DNA of 55,004 nt from an uncultured Bacteroidales bacterium (GCA_947573135.1 CANPDU010000020.1:1-55004); one strand, 5' to 3'; numbered from the stretch's first letter, positions 26,694 through 34,960 are shown. Notes: generated from the letters alone by a model not told the origin. Program-made: numbers and translations.

Positions 26694-27782
26694 ATGAAAA
26701 AACTTTTATTCGCATTTTTCACAACTTTATCCCTGTCATTGCCTGCACAGGAAACGATCTGGCATTCAGCCGACAATCTGCCGCTGCTCGGCAAAGCGAT
26801 TGACGACTCATCGGCGGCTCTCCGATACCAGCGTTTACCTGATTCGCTTCAGAACATCGTAAAGCGTGACGGCCTTTTCTATCTCGGTAAACACTCGGCA
26901 GGCATGGCTCTGCGTTTCGCGTCCGACAGTCCGTTCATCTCCGTGAAGTGGCATTCCATCTTCAAAGCTCTCATGAACCATCAGACTCCGACAGGCACAC
27001 GCGGACTCGACCTTTACACTCTCATGCCCGACGGAACGTGGACGTTTGTCAATTCTGCACGTCCCGACGTCAACAGCCACAACACTTCGGCCAGAGTTAT
27101 TTCAAACATGGACCCCGAGTTGCGCGAATACCTTCTGTATCTGCCGTTGTATGACGGAATTGACAGCATATTCATAGGCACATCTCCTGAGGCCGTTTTC
27201 TCTCAGCCGAATGTCAGCATACCCTCACATGATAAACCTATCATAATGTATGGCACAAGTCTCCTGCAGGGAGGATGTGCCAACCGTCCGGGTATGGCTC
27301 ACACCAACATCCTCGCACGCCGTCTCAACCGCGAAGTGATCAACCTCGGCTTCAGCGGCAACGGCCAGCTCGATCTCGAAATCGCCGACATTATTGCTGC
27401 CGTCCCTGATCCGGGACTCATAGTGCTTGACTGCGTCCCCAATGTTAATGTCGAACAGATCGACACCCTGCTGGTCCCTTTCTTCGAAATCATACATAAA
27501 GCTCATCCCGACGTACCCGTACTGTTTGTCGAAGATCCGTATTTTCCACATCTGCGTTTTGACAACTACGCACGCAATCAGGTCTATACGCTCAACGCTC
27601 TTTGGAAAAAACATTTCGATCAGCTTGCCGCAAAATATGATGATCTCCACTATCTTCCCGCGGATCACATAATGGGAACCGATAATGAAGCTACTGTCGA
27701 CGGCCTCCATTTCACCGATCTCGGTTTTATGCGTTATGCCGATCTGCTCGAACCGATAATCCGACGGATAGCACTAAAATAG
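26694..27782 (+). CDS. Secreted SGNH/GDSL esterase, paralogue 3 of 3
   Basis: A 362-residue third copy (signal MKKLLFAFFT... ending LPAQ). The GxDLY and SGNH motifs are intact (TRGLDLY, YGTSLLQGGCA, GFSGNGQLDLE, DGLHFTDLG). The 50-62 region reads SLQNIVKRDGLFYLGKH where the other copies have SLLNTVRGG(A/M)LAGLGRN, so this copy has a distinct loop. It is the last gene of the run, followed by a terminator shared with the convergent DJ-1 gene. Confidence 0.84.
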   Translation: MKKLLFAFFTTLSLSLPAQETIWHSADNLPLLGKAIDDSSAALRYQRLPDSLQNIVKRDGLFYLGKHSAGMALRFASDSPFISVKWHSIFKALMNHQTPTGTRGLDLYTLMPDGTWTFVNSARPDVNSHNTSARVISNMDPELREYLLYLPLYDGIDSIFIGTSPEAVFSQPNVSIPSHDKPIIMYGTSLLQGGCANRPGMAHTNILARRLNREVINLGFSGNGQLDLEIADIIAAVPDPGLIVLDCVPNVNVEQIDTLLVPFFEIIHKAHPDVPVLFVEDPYFPHLRFDNYARNQVYTLNALWKKHFDQLAAKYDDLHYLPADHIMGTDNEATVDGLHFTDLGFMRYADLLEPIIRRIALK

Positions 27783-27808
27783 ACCGTATTAAAATACATT
27801 TACACAAC

Positions 27809-27836
27809 AAGAGGCCGAACTTTCATTCGGCCTCTT
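27809..27836. terminator. Bidirectional terminator between esterase and DJ-1 genes
   Basis: 11-bp stem (27809-27819 with 27826-27836) and 6-nt loop, lying between convergent stop codons. Confidence 0.82.
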
Positions 27837-27860
27837 TGTCATTTGAAAAAATATTATCTT

Positions 27861-28439
27861 TCAGAAATAATAATCTATCTGACGGCCGTAAACAAGCATA
27901 GCAGATCCGATCTCCTGTGCGTAATGTGCACCGAGCGAATGCGACACAATCGCAAGAGAGAACCTCAACGATGACGTCGGACCATTAGCCGTAATTATAT
28001 TTCCTGAAGTCACAACTCTTTCATCTTTGACTATCGCACCGCCATCTCGAAGGGCCGCCTCGGTTCCAGGATATCCTGTCGCTTCCTTTCCGTCCAGAAT
28101 ACCCAATGGGGCAAGCACCATTGCAGGCGATGCGCATATTGCCGCGATCTTTCCTTTGTCGGCATGAACCTTAAGCAGATCGCACAGAGCGCCGAACTCA
28201 TGCAGGTTCTGAGCTCCGGGTAGGCCGCCGGGGCAAATCAGCCATTCAGCTCCTTCAAAATCAGCTTGTTTGAAAGTCAGATCTGCTACTACTGTTATAC
28301 CGTGAGCTCCTGTTACCTGATGCTTGTCGGTAATAGAAACTGTTTTCACATCCATCCCGGCGCGGCGGAGCACATCTACCGGAGTCATAGCCTCGATTTC
28401 CTCGAAACCTTCAGCCAAAAAGACAAACGATCGCTGCAT
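27861..28439 (-). CDS. DJ-1/PfpI family protein
   Basis: A 192-residue flavodoxin-like protein of the DJ-1/ThiJ group. The reactive cysteine is Cys102 in AAICASPAMVLAPLG, and the supporting glutamate is Glu16 in EGFEEIE, matching human DJ-1 Cys106 and Glu18. GGLPGAQNL is also conserved. Family members act as glyoxalase III-like or protein-protecting enzymes against carbonyl or oxidative stress; the precise role is not settled. Single gene, divergent from apbE across an 82-bp gap. Confidence 0.85.
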   Translation of the reverse strand: MQRSFVFLAEGFEEIEAMTPVDVLRRAGMDVKTVSITDKHQVTGAHGITVVADLTFKQADFEGAEWLICPGGLPGAQNLHEFGALCDLLKVHADKGKIAAICASPAMVLAPLGILDGKEATGYPGTEAALRDGGAIVKDERVVTSGNIITANGPTSSLRFSLAIVSHSLGAHYAQEIGSAMLVYGRQIDYYF

Positions 28440-28497
28440 TTTATATTTTTTTATCTATTAAACATAATCGGCCTGCATAAGTTCAAAACAAAACAGC

Positions 28498-28505
28498 TAT
28501 TTTTG
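28498..28505 (+). promoter_or_regulatory. -7 box for apbE
   Basis: TATTTTTG matches TAnnTTTG and is 16 bp before the ATG. No -33 TTG at 20 bp. Confidence 0.5.
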
Positions 28506-28521
28506 TAAACAAAAAGACATT

Positions 28522-29511
28522 ATGACTCGACTTTACCTGGCCATGCCGCTAATTTACTCTTTACTTCTCACATTTGCAAGTTGCGGCGATAAAAACTATC
28601 ATAATTCCGGTGCCATATGGGGCACTACATATAACATAACATACTCTGCAACGCATGATTTTGGTGATTCTATCATCTCGGTCATGGATGATATCGAACA
28701 TGAACTGTCCATGTTCTCCCCATCGTCGACCGTATCACTGATCAATCGCAATGAAAACGTCGAGATCAGTCAGGACTTTATCAATGTATTTGAACTGTCT
28801 CGCCGAATAAGTGCATTATGCGACGGAGCTTTTGATCCTACCGTAGGACCGTTGACCAATATGTGGGGCTTCGGCTCAGACAAAGGTAAAATTGACCATG
28901 TTCCGACCGATAACCAGATCGACAGCATTCTGCAGTGCGTAGGTATATCGGATTGCCGTCTCGACGGGACAAAAGTCCTCAAAAAATCGGCCGACACACA
29001 ATTCGACTTTTCATCCATAGCAAAAGGCTATGGAGTCGATGCCGTGGCCGCAATGTTGTCGAGAAACGGCGTCTCAGACTATCTTGTCGAGATCGGAGGC
29101 GAAATCGTGGCCCGTGGCGTAAACCCAAAGGGCAAACCATGGAAAATCCAGATCGATGCACCGTTGGCCGACACACTCGCTCATATCCCGATGCTTGTCA
29201 TTCCCCTTGTAAATTCCGCAATCGCGACTTCCGGAAACTATCGTAACTTCCATACTGCTCAAGGACGGCGCATCGGACACACCCTCGACCCACGGACAGG
29301 TTATCCGGTCGAAACATCAACTCTAAGCGCTACTGTAATAGCGCCCGACTGCGCTACTGCCGACGCTCTCGCTACCGCATGTATGGTTCTTGACGACTCT
29401 GTTGCCATAAATCTGATTGATTCTTTGCCGGATATAGAAGCTCTTCTCGCTGTGTACTCTTCTGACTCAATTATCCTGCGTCACACAAAAAACTTTCCTC
29501 TTAAGCATTAA
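28522..29511 (+). CDS. apbE: ApbE: FAD:protein FMN transferase (lipoprotein)
   Basis: A 329-residue lipoprotein (signal ending FASCG) of the ApbE family, which uses FAD and Mg2+ to attach FMN covalently to Thr residues of target flavoproteins such as the Nqr and Rnf complexes. Motifs: WGTTYNITY near residue 35, MFSPSS, FDPTVGPLTNMWGFG near residue 112, DFSSIAKGYGVD near residue 165, a GGEIVARG strand and GHTLDPRTGYP near residue 255. It sits alone, with no nqr or rnf genes in the window. Confidence 0.9.
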   Translation: MTRLYLAMPLIYSLLLTFASCGDKNYHNSGAIWGTTYNITYSATHDFGDSIISVMDDIEHELSMFSPSSTVSLINRNENVEISQDFINVFELSRRISALCDGAFDPTVGPLTNMWGFGSDKGKIDHVPTDNQIDSILQCVGISDCRLDGTKVLKKSADTQFDFSSIAKGYGVDAVAAMLSRNGVSDYLVEIGGEIVARGVNPKGKPWKIQIDAPLADTLAHIPMLVIPLVNSAIATSGNYRNFHTAQGRRIGHTLDPRTGYPVETSTLSATVIAPDCATADALATACMVLDDSVAINLIDSLPDIEALLAVYSSDSIILRHTKNFPLKH

Positions 29512-29521
29512 CATAAAAAAA

Positions 29522-29543
29522 TCGGTTGTCTCGCGACAACCGA
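29522..29543 (+). terminator. Terminator hairpin after apbE
   Basis: Perfect 9-bp stem (29522-29530 with 29535-29543) and TCGC tetraloop, preceded by an A-tract that could act as a T-tract on the opposite strand and followed by CTATCTTT. Confidence 0.7.
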
Positions 29544-29569
29544 CTATCTTTAACCTTAAATCTAATACC

Positions 29570-29593
29570 ATGAAAAACACAGTGCAAATATAG
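29570..29593 (+). other. Micro-ORF after a hairpin
   Basis: ATG (29570) to TAG (29593) encodes MKNTVQI, 26 bases downstream of the hairpin and 172 bases upstream of the response regulator gene. Peptide expression is unproven; it may be an artefact of an A-rich leader. Confidence 0.25.
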
Positions 29594-29765
29594 TAACTAT
29601 ACTTTGCTAACACCGCAGCCGGCGAAGGGTTCACAGACTACGGTCGAATTAACTCTCTTTAACATAGAAAACACTCATTTTTTTATTACTTTCGTAATTG
29701 AAAATAAAACCAATCATTTCAGTCTCCACTATATGTGTGAGGTCAAACATAAATAGCCAATATTA

Positions 29766-30476
29766 ATGAGAATCAAAATTTTAGTAATTGACGACGAAGA
29801 AGCTTTATGTGAAATCCTGAAGTTCAACCTCGAGAAAGAAGGTTATGAAGTTGACTGTGCCTATAGCGCCGAAGAAGCGTTGGAAATGGATCTCGCTTCA
29901 TACTCGCTTTTTTTAGTGGACATCATGATGGGCCGCCTCAGCGGCTTCGATTTTGCGAAACAAATCCGTAACAGAACTGAAACAGAAAATACACCTGTCA
30001 TATTCTGCTCGGCCATGACCGACGAAGACGACAAGGTCATGGGTCTGAACATAGGAGCTGACGACTATGTAACCAAACCGTTTGTCATCGGCGAAGTGCT
30101 CGCGCGTGTGCGTGCTGTCCTTCGACGTTCTTCTGCCGCCAGGCAAGTTGCCTATAATATTTCTCGAAGCATCTACGAACCTGACATAACTTTCAAGACT
30201 CTGCGCATTGACCGAAATGAAAAAATATGCTATCTCGGCGGCGAAGAAGTCCAGCTTACACGCACTGAATTTGACATCCTACTGTTCTTCCTTACTCACC
30301 GCAACCGCATATACTCTCGCGAAGAAATCATAGAACACGTATGGGGAGCTGACGTCGTAGTCACAAATCGTACTATCGACACTAACATCACCCGTCTGCG
30401 TAAGAAACTCGGTGATTATGGCAATTATATTGTCACCCGACAAGGCTTCGGTTATGGTTTTAAAGAGACGCATTAG
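29766..30476 (+). CDS. OmpR/PhoB-family response regulator
   Basis: A 236-residue two-domain regulator. The receiver domain has acidic DDE at 9-11, phospho-acceptor Asp52 (LVDIMM) and Lys104 (TKPF). The C-terminal winged helix carries TRTEFDILLFF and GADVVVTNRTIDTNITRLRKKLG, the OmpR-type recognition region. It is coupled to the histidine kinase gene, which starts 23 bases before this stop codon. An imperfect -7 box, TACTTTCG, lies at 29687-29694. The target genes are unknown. Confidence 0.92.
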   Translation: MRIKILVIDDEEALCEILKFNLEKEGYEVDCAYSAEEALEMDLASYSLFLVDIMMGRLSGFDFAKQIRNRTETENTPVIFCSAMTDEDDKVMGLNIGADDYVTKPFVIGEVLARVRAVLRRSSAARQVAYNISRSIYEPDITFKTLRIDRNEKICYLGGEEVQLTRTEFDILLFFLTHRNRIYSREEIIEHVWGADVVVTNRTIDTNITRLRKKLGDYGNYIVTRQGFGYGFKETH

Positions 30477-31950
30477 TTATCAATGGCAAATGTTCATTCC
30501 TCTGATCGCCACGATTTGGCTGATCATCTTCGGAATGGCATACTGGCAGATATATAACGAACGGGAATATCGGCAGGCAACACTCGAAAGTCAGCTTAAA
30601 CTGATCAACGAGCGCATAATTTCATACTACGAAAATGAGAAAGCGCCACTTGAATTTTTCCGTTTCATAGGCAAATACTACATCGACAACCCCATTTACG
30701 ACAAGATCAGAATCTCCGTCTTCGAGAATAACAATCTGATTTATTATGTCGGAGAAGCGATATCTTTGTCAGACGAAGATCGTCGCAACATAAAAGGCGT
30801 GACTAAGAATATACATAGTAACGCCAACTCGCGTTTAAACGAGCCTGATGCCGGTGACAGTCCTAATGAACTAAAAAACAATAATTTCTTCTACCGCACT
30901 GACGTTAGTGCCGACAGCAGCCTGCGTGTATCCACCGTGTTGCCTTATGACGCTGATATTATCAAAGCGAGCCTTCCGAATACCAGTATCTGGATTATAG
31001 TATTTTTTATTGCGACAGCTCTCACCATACTGTCATATTTTTCCACCCGCTATTTCGGCAAGAATATCAAAATTTTAAAGACTTTTGCCGAAAGAGCCGC
31101 TACCGATCCTAACTTCATGCCAAGCATGGACTATCCCCATGATGAGCTCGGAGATATATCAAGGCAGATCATATACATGTACAACGAGAGATCAAAAGCT
31201 GTTCTGAAACTGAAGCGTGAACACACTATAACTATGCACGCTCTTGAAGAAAAAAACCGTCTCAAACGCCAGCTCACCAATAATATAAACCACGAATTGA
31301 AAACGCCTATCGGAGTAATAAAAGGATATCTGGATACAATCGTGAACAATCCTGACATGGATGAGAACTCACGTAATCATTTTATAACCAAAGCGCTCGA
31401 ACATGCCAACAGGCTGACCAACCTTATGAACGATGTATCGGCAATAACTCGTCTTGATGAAGGAGGCGCACTGATCAACACCGAGGAACTCGATTATCAC
31501 GACCTCGTATATACAGTCATGAACGATCTCTCCGAGACAGACGTACTCGAATCTATGGAATTCATATATGACGTTCCTACAGATTGTATGATTGAAGGCA
31601 ACGCTTCATTGTTAAGCAATATGCTCATGAATCTGGCGAAAAATGCCGCCGCTTACTCCAAGGGCACTGAGTGTGGAGTGCGGCTCGATGGAGAAGATAA
31701 CAACTTTTACCGATTCGTATTTTTTGACAACGGCATAGGTGTCGGCGAAGAACATATACCTCATTTATTTGAAAGATTTTACCGCATCGATTCCGGTCGC
31801 TCTCGAAAAACAGGGGGCACCGGTCTCGGACTTCCAATCGTACAAAATACGATTTTGGCTCATGGCGGTACTATTGAGGTACGCAATGGTAAAAATGGCG
31901 GTCTTGAATTTGTCTACACTCTGCCCAAATCAAAAAAATACCACCCGTAA
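30454..31950 (+). CDS. Membrane sensor histidine kinase
   Basis: About 498 residues from ATG 30454. An earlier ATG at 30412 lies deeper in the regulator gene and adds a non-hydrophobic tail, so I prefer 30454. Layout: TM1 (about 12-31), periplasmic sensor (about 35-175) of no recognised family, TM2 (178-197), short HAMP-like linker, HisKA with His280 in NHELKTP, then the ATPase domain with the N-box NLAKNAAAY, DNGIGV and GGTGLGLPIV. It should phosphorylate the partner regulator. The signal sensed is unknown. Confidence 0.9.
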   Translation: MVLKRRISYQWQMFIPLIATIWLIIFGMAYWQIYNEREYRQATLESQLKLINERIISYYENEKAPLEFFRFIGKYYIDNPIYDKIRISVFENNNLIYYVGEAISLSDEDRRNIKGVTKNIHSNANSRLNEPDAGDSPNELKNNNFFYRTDVSADSSLRVSTVLPYDADIIKASLPNTSIWIIVFFIATALTILSYFSTRYFGKNIKILKTFAERAATDPNFMPSMDYPHDELGDISRQIIYMYNERSKAVLKLKREHTITMHALEEKNRLKRQLTNNINHELKTPIGVIKGYLDTIVNNPDMDENSRNHFITKALEHANRLTNLMNDVSAITRLDEGGALINTEELDYHDLVYTVMNDLSETDVLESMEFIYDVPTDCMIEGNASLLSNMLMNLAKNAAAYSKGTECGVRLDGEDNNFYRFVFFDNGIGVGEEHIPHLFERFYRIDSGRSRKTGGTGLGLPIVQNTILAHGGTIEVRNGKNGGLEFVYTLPKSKKYHP

Positions 31951-31994
31951 CAAAATCGTATTTAATATGTAATCGATTTGTATCAATCGTGCTA

Positions 31995-32002
31995 TAAATT
32001 TG
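31995..32002 (+). promoter_or_regulatory. -7 box in the histidine kinase-ilvE gap
   Basis: TAAATTTG matches TAnnTTTG. TTTG lies at 31977-31980, but the 14-bp spacing is shorter than usual. It would transcribe toward the terminator at 32132-32169. Confidence 0.4.
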
Positions 32003-32169
32003 CAACAAGAAATATTTTTCCGAAAGAATTACTTATCTAATCCCTTCATTGGAAAATCCTAATTCAGCAAATATAGTAAAAGCAAAGTATACAAGCAACA
32101 CTTTCACAACAACATTAGATGCACCAACTGAGAAACAGACGTCGCGACTGACGTCTGTTTCTTTTTTTT
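32003..32169 (+). ncRNA. Candidate intergenic small RNA (about 160 nt)
   Basis: A region with no ORF sits between a -7 match (31995-32002) and a strong intrinsic terminator (32132-32169), all in the histidine kinase-ilvE gap and upstream of a separate ilvE promoter. It lacks the long self-pairing expected of 6S RNA, and I do not recognise a family. The alternative is a long 3' UTR of the two-component operon. Confidence 0.35.
32132..32169 (+). terminator. Strong intrinsic terminator upstream of ilvE
   Basis: Perfect 12-bp stem (32132-32143 with 32150-32161), 6-nt loop, then eight T residues. It ends either the two-component operon or the candidate small RNA. Confidence 0.9.
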
Positions 32170-32197
32170 GCATTATTCTCAATAATCAGTATCTTTG
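32168..32197 (+). promoter_or_regulatory. Consensus promoter of ilvE
   Basis: TTG (32168-32170), 19-bp spacer, TATCTTTG (32190-32197). The -33 element overlaps the end of the preceding T-tract, so terminator and promoter are packed back to back. Confidence 0.7.
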
Positions 32198-32228
32198 CAG
32201 TAGCAAAGTATAATTAGCAAACAAAATA

Positions 32229-33260
32229 ATGCAACTCATGAACAACGAAATAGATTGGAGCAAGCTTCCATTCGGGTATCTTCGCACGGACTACAACGTT
32301 CGTTGCGAATATCGTGACGGCAAATGGGGCGAAATACAAGTCTCAAGCGACGAAAACATAAACCTGCACATGGCGGCTACCGCTCTCCACTACGGTCAGG
32401 AGATATTCGAAGGGCTGAAAGCCTTTCGCGGCAAGGACAACAAAATCCGCATTTTCAGGCTTAAAGATAATGCCCGGCGTATGCGCGAGTCCGCTGAAGG
32501 CCTTCTTATGGAACCCGTGCCCGAAGATCTTTTCTGCGAAATGTGTAAAAAAGTTGTCAAGCTTAATGAGCGTTTCGTGCCGCCCTACGGCAGCGGTGCA
32601 TCACTATATATACGTCCGCTTGAAATCGGACTCACCGCGCGCGTCGGAGTGAAACCGGCTGAGGAGTTCCTTTTCCTTATACTTGTGACTCCTGTCGGCC
32701 CATATTTCAAAACCGGTTTCGGATGTACCAACATCTGCATTATGCGCGACTACGACCGCGTAGCCCCCAAAGGCACCGGACGATGGAAAGTCGGCGGAAA
32801 CTATGCGGCTTCTCTGCAGGCCGGCGAACACGCCCACGAACTCGGCTACTCTGCCGTGCTGTATCTTGACCCTAAGGAGAAAAAATATCTTGATGAATGC
32901 GGTCCCGCCAACTTCTTTGCCATTAAAAACGGCAAATACATAACGCCGGCATCTGACTCCATTCTCCCGTCAGTAACAAACAAGAGCCTCATGCAGCTTG
33001 CCCGCGACATGGGCATAGAGGTCGAACAACGTCACATCACCGTCGATGAACTCGATGACTGCACAGAAGCCGCAGCCTGCGGCACGGCAGCTGTCGCATC
33101 GCCTGTCGGCGAGATACACGATCTGGATACCGGTAAAAAATATATTCTTGCCCCTGACGGTAAGCCGGGGCCTGTCACCACAGCTCTCTACAACCGTCTG
33201 AATGCAATTCGTCTCGGAGAAGAAGAGGATATCCACGGCTGGAACACAATTGTAGAATGA
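32229..33260 (+). CDS. ilvE: Branched-chain amino acid aminotransferase
   Basis: A 343-residue class IV PLP aminotransferase. The Schiff-base lysine is Lys187 in RWKVGGNYAAS; other conserved parts are HYGQEIFEGLKAFR near residue 54 and GTAAVASPVGEI near the C-terminus. It interconverts Leu, Ile and Val with their 2-oxoacids. Those 2-oxoacids are also substrates of VOR-type oxidoreductases, so it may link to the operon at 2.2-4.9 kb. A second ATG at 32238 is a possible start. The stop overlaps the next gene's ATG by 4 bases. Confidence 0.92.
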   Translation: MQLMNNEIDWSKLPFGYLRTDYNVRCEYRDGKWGEIQVSSDENINLHMAATALHYGQEIFEGLKAFRGKDNKIRIFRLKDNARRMRESAEGLLMEPVPEDLFCEMCKKVVKLNERFVPPYGSGASLYIRPLEIGLTARVGVKPAEEFLFLILVTPVGPYFKTGFGCTNICIMRDYDRVAPKGTGRWKVGGNYAASLQAGEHAHELGYSAVLYLDPKEKKYLDECGPANFFAIKNGKYITPASDSILPSVTNKSLMQLARDMGIEVEQRHITVDELDDCTEAAACGTAAVASPVGEIHDLDTGKKYILAPDGKPGPVTTALYNRLNAIRLGEEEDIHGWNTIVE

Positions 33261-33814
33261 TGCTGAACGAAGCGAAGAAAATAATCAACAAATATTATCC
33301 CGAAGGCTCTGTCCTTCGGGATATCTATTTACGCCACTGCGAAAGTGTCGCAAGGCTCGCCGGGGAGATAAACTCTGCACGACATCTCGGCCTTGATCCT
33401 CAGACAGTCGAGACAGCCGCGATGCTTCACGACATAGGTATATGTATGACAGATGCAGCGGGCATCCACTGTCACGGCAAAGAGCCATACATACGCCACG
33501 GTATCGTCGGAGCCGAACTACTTCGCCGCGCCGGACTGCCGGAAATCTACGCGCGAGTGGCCGAACGCCATACCGGAGCCGGCATCACCACCAAAGATGT
33601 GACAGACATGAACCTTCCGCTGCCGGTGCGCGACTACACACCCGAAACGCAGCTCGAAAGACTTATCTGTTACGCCGATAAATTTTATTCAAAGACACGT
33701 CTCGATTCGTCCAAACCGCTTGAAGCAGTAAGAGCGTCAATGATGCGTCACTCGCCCGAGACACTGGCAAGATTCGACCTTCTCCACAAAGAATTTTCAG
33801 AGGATGGAGCGTAA
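33257..33814 (+). CDS. HD-domain phosphohydrolase
   Basis: A 185-residue HD-superfamily protein. Metal ligands are seen in the first His ([10 protein letters not shown]), HD (AMLHDIGI), His in [12 protein letters not shown], His in ERHTGAG and Asp in YADKFYSK. It probably hydrolyses a nucleotide or other phosphorylated metabolite. It is translationally coupled to ilvE (ATGA overlap). Its last 18 bases overlap the 3' end of wecB on the opposite strand. Confidence 0.83.
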   Translation: MMLNEAKKIINKYYPEGSVLRDIYLRHCESVARLAGEINSARHLGLDPQTVETAAMLHDIGICMTDAAGIHCHGKEPYIRHGIVGAELLRRAGLPEIYARVAERHTGAGITTKDVTDMNLPLPVRDYTPETQLERLICYADKFYSKTRLDSSKPLEAVRASMMRHSPETLARFDLLHKEFSEDGA

Positions 33815-34957
33815 AGCTTCGACTATACGTTCGGAAGCTTTTCCATCGCCATAAGGATTTAATCGGCTGCAGCGTTCGCTGTACAGATCATCATCGTCGA
33901 TAAGGCGCGACACTCCGTCGACAATCTTTCTCCTGTCTGTACCGACAAGCTCAACCGTGCCGGCTTCGAGAGCCTCGGGACGCTCGGTAGTGTCACGCAT
34001 AACCATCACAGGTTTGCCGAGCGACGGCGCCTCTTCCTGAATGCCGCCGCTGTCGGTGAGTATGACATGGCTCGACATCATCAGATAGACAAACGGCAAA
34101 TAGTCTACCGGCTCTATAAAAAACATGTTGTCAAGTCTGTTGTCCCCGAATGTTTCCGCAATCGGCCCGCGCACATTAGGGTTAAGATGCATCGGATATA
34201 CAAAATCTACACTGTCGACATATTTGGCCGACAATTCTGCCAAAGCCTGACATATGTGTCTGAACCCCTCACCAAAATTTTCGCGACGATGACCCGTCAC
34301 CAGTACCAGCCGGCGCCCTGCCTTAAGTCTGTCAAGATCATAGCCCTGATTTTTTATCGTAGCGGCGACCGACGCTTTAAGCTCCTGTGAGTTTTCGAGT
34401 TGAGACTTCACCTGTATCAGAGCATCGATGACTGTGTTGCCGGTAACAAAAATTGCCGCTTCATCGACGTTCTCGCGGAGTAAATTTGCTTTTGATGTCT
34501 CGGTCGGCGAGAAATGAACGTTTGCGAGACGCCCGGTCAGACGGCGGTTCATTTCCTCGGGCCACGGCGAATATATGTCGCCGGTACGCAAGCCGGCCTC
34601 GACATGGCCAACCTTGATCCTTGCATAAAAAGCTGCCAGAGCCGCGGCCGTAGATGTAGAGGTATCACCATGGACAAGAACGATATCTGGCTGTATTTCC
34701 TTAAACACGTCGCGCATTCCCGACAGCACTCTCGACGTCACATCATAGAGGTCCTGACCGGGACGCATGATATTCAGGTCGTAATCGGGCCGGATGCCAA
34801 ACACTTCAAGAACACTGTCAAGCATCTGACGATGCTGTCCCGTCACAGTAACAGTCACCTCGAAATCATCGGCGTCTTTCAGCGCTCCGACAACCGGAGC
34901 CATCTTGATAGCCTCCGGACGTGTACCGAAGACGAGCATCACTTTTTTCTTTTCCAT
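33797..34957 (-). CDS. wecB: UDP-GlcNAc 2-epimerase (non-hydrolysing)
   Basis: A 386-residue GT-B-fold epimerase. [13 protein letters not shown] at the N-terminus, then [18 protein letters not shown] and [15 protein letters not shown] are all diagnostic. It converts UDP-GlcNAc to UDP-ManNAc in the cytoplasm, the substrate of WecC. It is the third gene of wecC-wecG-wecB, 3 bases after wecG. Its 3' end overlaps the convergent HD-domain gene by 18 bp. Confidence 0.93.
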   Translation of the reverse strand: MEKKKVMLVFGTRPEAIKMAPVVGALKDADDFEVTVTVTGQHRQMLDSVLEVFGIRPDYDLNIMRPGQDLYDVTSRVLSGMRDVFKEIQPDIVLVHGDTSTSTAAALAAFYARIKVGHVEAGLRTGDIYSPWPEEMNRRLTGRLANVHFSPTETSKANLLRENVDEAAIFVTGNTVIDALIQVKSQLENSQELKASVAATIKNQGYDLDRLKAGRRLVLVTGHRRENFGEGFRHICQALAELSAKYVDSVDFVYPMHLNPNVRGPIAETFGDNRLDNMFFIEPVDYLPFVYLMMSSHVILTDSGGIQEEAPSLGKPVMVMRDTTERPEALEAGTVELVGTDRRKIVDGVSRLIDDDDLYSERCSRLNPYGDGKASERIVEALRSIL

Positions 34958-34960
34958 CGA

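Larger units (their letters stand above)
24447..27782 (+). repeat. Tandem triplication of SGNH esterase genes
   Basis: Three head-to-tail paralogues of 1.09-1.10 kb. Nucleotide identity is patchy; the longest match I checked is 53 identical bases (26197-26249 and 27321-27373), over the SGNH block II coding region. Ordinary duplication followed by divergence, or local gene conversion, would both explain this. Confidence 0.8.

Noticed and set aside
32003-32131. 6S RNA
   Set aside because: Position and size were suggestive, but the sequence lacks the long self-complementary arms and central bubble of 6S RNA.
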